Below, in pieces: positions 8,735 to 10,948 of a stretch of DNA of 10,948 nucleotides. Both the position numbers and the translations under genes were made by a program. The stretch's first letter is position 1. Each line of letters opens with the position of its first letter. Where the stretch lies: the NCBI GenBank assembly GCA_018715445.1, contig DVLP01000107.1, positions 1 through 10,948 on the forward strand, written 5' to 3'. Source of the DNA: Candidatus Avipropionibacterium avicola. Its GTDB lineage: Bacteria; Actinomycetota; Actinomycetes; Propionibacteriales; Propionibacteriaceae. The notes beneath the pieces are model-generated. The model did no database searches. It was given only the letters and a program-made list of their open reading frames with translations, and was not told the origin of the DNA.

Positions 8735-9825
8735 TGGGATCAGTCGTCCTGGCTGGCGGGGGGAGTGCCGGGCACACCTCACCCCTGATCGCCACCGCGA
8801 AGGCCCTGCTCGCCGCCGACCCGTCACTCGACGTGGTTGCGGTCGGGACGGCACGGGGACTGGAGACCCGGGTGATCCCGGCGGCCGGCCTGCCGTTGGA
8901 ACTGATCGACCCGGTCCCGTTGCCGCGCCGACCCGGGGCCGACCTGGCCAAGGTGCCGTTCCGGTTGCGCACCGCGGTCCGCCAGGCCCGCGAGATCCTC
9001 GAACGCCACGATGCCGATGCCGTGGTCGGTTTCGGTGGCTACGTGTCGATGCCGGTCTACCTCGCGGCCCGTGCCCGCCGGATCCCGATCGTGGTGCACG
9101 AGCAGAACGCGCTGCCCGGGGTGGCCAACAAGGTCGCGGCCCGGTTCAGCCGTCACGTGATGGTCTCCTTCCCCGACACCCCGCTGCCCGGTGCCCGGTT
9201 GGTCGGACTGCCGATCCGCCGCGAGATCGCCGAGCTCGACCGGGCGGCCCGTCGCGACAGCGCGGCCGTCGGCTTCGACCTCGATCCGCAACGCCCGATC
9301 CTGTTGGTGTCGGGCGGTTCCCAGGGGGCGCGCAGCATCAACAGCGCGGTCGTTGGCGCCCGGGATGCCCTGCTCGCCGCGGGGATCTCGATCCTGCACG
9401 TCCTCGGGTTGCGCAACATCACTGAGTCCGACGTCGCCATCGACGACCCGACGACGGGGGCGCAGTACCGTCCGGTCGGTTTCGTCGACGAGATGGCCGA
9501 CGCCTACGCCGCGGCCGACCTGATGCTGTGTCGCTCCGGTGCCGGGACCGTGGTCGAGACCGCGGTCACCGCGCTGCCGGCGATCTTCGTGCCGTTGCCG
9601 CACGGCAACGGTGAGCAGGCCCGCAACGCCGATCCGCTGATGGCGGCCGACGCCGGCGTGCTGGTCCCCGACGCGGAGTGTGATGCCGCCCGGGTCAGCG
9701 CCGAGGTCCGTGCCCTGATGACGGACCCGCAGGCCCTGGTCGCCATGGGTGAGCGGGCCAGGGCCGTGGTGCCCGGTGATGCCGACCAGCGGATGGCCCA
9801 GGTGGTGCTGGAGGTGATCGGCTGA
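8734..9825 (+). CDS. murG: MurG, UDP-GlcNAc:lipid I N-acetylglucosaminyltransferase (lipid II synthase)
   Basis: MurG is a peripheral membrane GT-B glycosyltransferase that adds GlcNAc to lipid I on the inner face of the membrane, giving lipid II for flipping and use by FtsW. The product has 363 residues, a normal length. The N-terminal Rossmann domain opens with the glycine loop GGGSAGHTSP (8-17), followed by GFGGYVSMP (99-107) and HEQNALPG (122-129). The C-terminal donor-binding domain has the second glycine loop SGGSQGA (193-199), RSGAGTVVE (267-275) and GNGEQARNA (291-299); GNGEQ is the form common in actinobacteria. The first loop has Ser in place of the usual Thr in GGGT. The start is preceded by AGGAG and shares one base with the ftsW stop; the stop shares one base with the murC ATG. 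Confidence 0.97.
   Translation: MGSVVLAGGGSAGHTSPLIATAKALLAADPSLDVVAVGTARGLETRVIPAAGLPLELIDPVPLPRRPGADLAKVPFRLRTAVRQAREILERHDADAVVGFGGYVSMPVYLAARARRIPIVVHEQNALPGVANKVAARFSRHVMVSFPDTPLPGARLVGLPIRREIAELDRAARRDSAAVGFDLDPQRPILLVSGGSQGARSINSAVVGARDALLAAGISILHVLGLRNITESDVAIDDPTTGAQYRPVGFVDEMADAYAAADLMLCRSGAGTVVETAVTALPAIFVPLPHGNGEQARNADPLMAADAGVLVPDAECDAARVSAEVRALMTDPQALVAMGERARAVVPGDADQRMAQVVLEVIG
9810..9819 (+). promoter_or_regulatory. Extended ribosome binding site of murC (GGAGGTGATC)
   Basis: Ten consecutive bases match the complement of the conserved 16S rRNA 3' end, inside the codons for the last residues of murG. Ten bases lie between the GGAGG core and the murC ATG at 9825, slightly longer than ideal. 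It confirms the ATG in the TGATG overlap as the murC start. Confidence 0.7.
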
Positions 9826-10948
9826 TGCCCCTCCTGGAGCCGGCCCCCGTCCCACCGCACACCGATCTCGGTCACGTCCACTTCATCGGCATCGGTGGCG
9901 CGAGCATGTCCGGGATCGCCCAACTGATGGCCCGGCTGGGGCACCGGGTCTCCGGGTCCGATGCCGTCGACTCGCCGGCCCTGACCGCTCTGGCCGAGCA
10001 GGGGATCGAGGTCCACGTCGGCCACCGGGCCGAAGCGGTCGCCGAGGCCGACTCGGTGGTCATCACCTCGGCCCTGCGCGCCGACAACCCCGAGCTGGTG
10101 GCAGCCCGGGACCGTGGCCTGCCCGTGCTGCACCGCAGCACGGCCCTGGCCAGCCTGACGACCCACCAGCGCAGCGCACGGGTGATCGCGGTCAGCGGCA
10201 CCCATGGCAAGACCACCACCTCGGCCTGGATCGCGGTCACCCTGGCGGCGCTGGGACGAGACCCGTCGTACGTCGTCGGGGCCCCGATCGCTGCCAGTCA
10301 GGTGTTGCCGGCCGACAGCTTCGCCCGGATCGGCAAGGGCCCGGAGTTCGTGATCGAGGCCGACGAGTCCGACGGCAGCTTCCGGCAGTACCCGGCCCGG
10401 ATCGTGGTGGTCACCAATGTCGAGGCCGACCACCTCGACAACTGGGGAACCGCCGAGGACTACGCCGCCGGGTTCGACCGGTTCGCTGCCGCCGAGGGGG
10501 TCGAGACCGCCGTCGTGAACATCGACGACGCCGGGTCCCGCGCCCTGGCCGAGCGGATCGGCGACCGGGTCCGGGTGGTGACCTACGGTGAGCACCCCGA
10601 TGCCCAGGTCCGGATCAGCCAGGTGGAGCTGACCGATCGCCGCAGCAGCGCCACCGTCGAGTTCGACGGCAGCGGCGGACGGATCCGTACCGCCCTGCTG
10701 GGTCGGCACAACCTCAGCAATGCCGCCGCGGCCTATGCCGTCGGGCGCCTGGTCGGGCTCTCCGACCTCCAGGTCCGCATGGCCCTCGAACGCTTCGCCG
10801 GGACCGCGCGGCGCTTCCAACTGGTCGGTGAGGCCCACCAGATCCGGGTCTACGACGACTATGCCCACAACCCGACCAAGGTCCGCTCGGCCCTGCAGGC
10901 GGCCCGCACCGCTGCCGGCCGGGGCCGGTTGGTGGTGTGCTTCCAACC
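9825..10948 (+). CDS. murC: MurC, UDP-N-acetylmuramate:L-alanine ligase (3'-truncated by the window edge)
   Basis: MurC is the cytoplasmic ATP-dependent ligase that adds L-alanine to UDP-MurNAc, the first step of stem-peptide synthesis. The window holds 374 complete codons; the family is usually 460-490 residues, so about 90-110 C-terminal residues are missing. The N-terminal domain has FIGIGGASMSG (20-30). The ATPase domain has the P-loop SGTHGKTTT (124-132, K129), EADESDGSF (178-186) and NVEADHLDNW (198-207). The C-terminal domain begins near GRHNLSNA (293-300), with GTARRFQLVG (326-335) and DDYAHNPTKV (344-353). The reading ends at VCFQ, where MurC proteins normally continue as FQPH. The GIGG motif and SGTHGKT distinguish MurC from MurD, MurE and MurF. 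The related tripeptide ligase Mpl is an alternative on sequence, but the dcw position makes MurC far more likely. Confidence 0.95.
   Translation, partial: MPLLEPAPVPPHTDLGHVHFIGIGGASMSGIAQLMARLGHRVSGSDAVDSPALTALAEQGIEVHVGHRAEAVAEADSVVITSALRADNPELVAARDRGLPVLHRSTALASLTTHQRSARVIAVSGTHGKTTTSAWIAVTLAALGRDPSYVVGAPIAASQVLPADSFARIGKGPEFVIEADESDGSFRQYPARIVVVTNVEADHLDNWGTAEDYAAGFDRFAAAEGVETAVVNIDDAGSRALAERIGDRVRVVTYGEHPDAQVRISQVELTDRRSSATVEFDGSGGRIRTALLGRHNLSNAAAAYAVGRLVGLSDLQVRMALERFAGTARRFQLVGEAHQIRVYDDYAHNPTKVRSALQAARTAAGRGRLVVCFQ

Noticed and set aside
1..10948. A previously undescribed system, mobile element, CRISPR array or RNA gene
   Set aside because: All but 20 bases of the window are coding sequence of eight well-known dcw genes in a known order with intact motifs; nothing remains that could hold another system.

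Overview
The window is a single, tightly packed stretch of the division and cell wall (dcw) cluster from a high-GC Gram-positive bacterium. It carries eight genes, all on the + strand, in the order ftsI (pbpB) - murE - murF - mraY - murD - ftsW - murG - murC. This is the order known from Actinomycetota such as Mycobacterium. The very GC-rich third codon positions, the frequent GTG starts (murE, mraY, murD, ftsW) and the actinobacterial forms of several motifs (GNGEQ in MurG, TDDNPR in MurE) support that phylum. The GGGSAGHTSPL loop of MurG recalls Propionibacteriales from memory; that finer placement is a weak inference.

Layout: 1-1707 holds a class B penicillin-binding protein (FtsI) whose first membrane helix looks cut by the left edge. 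A 20-base gap at 1708-1727, the only intergenic DNA in the window, precedes murE. This gap holds a TAnnnT -10-like element placed exactly for a leaderless transcript starting at the murE GTG. From murE to murC every junction overlaps by 4 bases (ATGA or GTGA) or 1 base (TGATG), so the seven genes look like one translationally coupled operon. murC runs off the right edge shortly before its C-terminal end. No stretch over 20 bases lacks a gene.

Together the genes build and polymerise the peptidoglycan precursor. MurC, MurD, MurE and MurF successively add L-Ala, D-Glu, a diamino acid (diaminopimelate, judged by DNPR) and D-Ala-D-Ala to UDP-MurNAc. MraY transfers the phospho-MurNAc-pentapeptide to undecaprenyl phosphate (lipid I), and MurG adds GlcNAc (lipid II). 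FtsW polymerises lipid II and FtsI cross-links the strands at the septum.

All eight products carry the expected catalytic motifs and have near-normal lengths. I see no mobile element, RNA gene, CRISPR array, phage gene or unexplained gene, and nothing that indicates a previously undescribed system. The points worth a second look are small: the candidate leaderless murE promoter, the unbroken chain of start/stop overlaps, the uncertain FtsI start, a long Shine-Dalgarno match before murC, and a few residue-level features.
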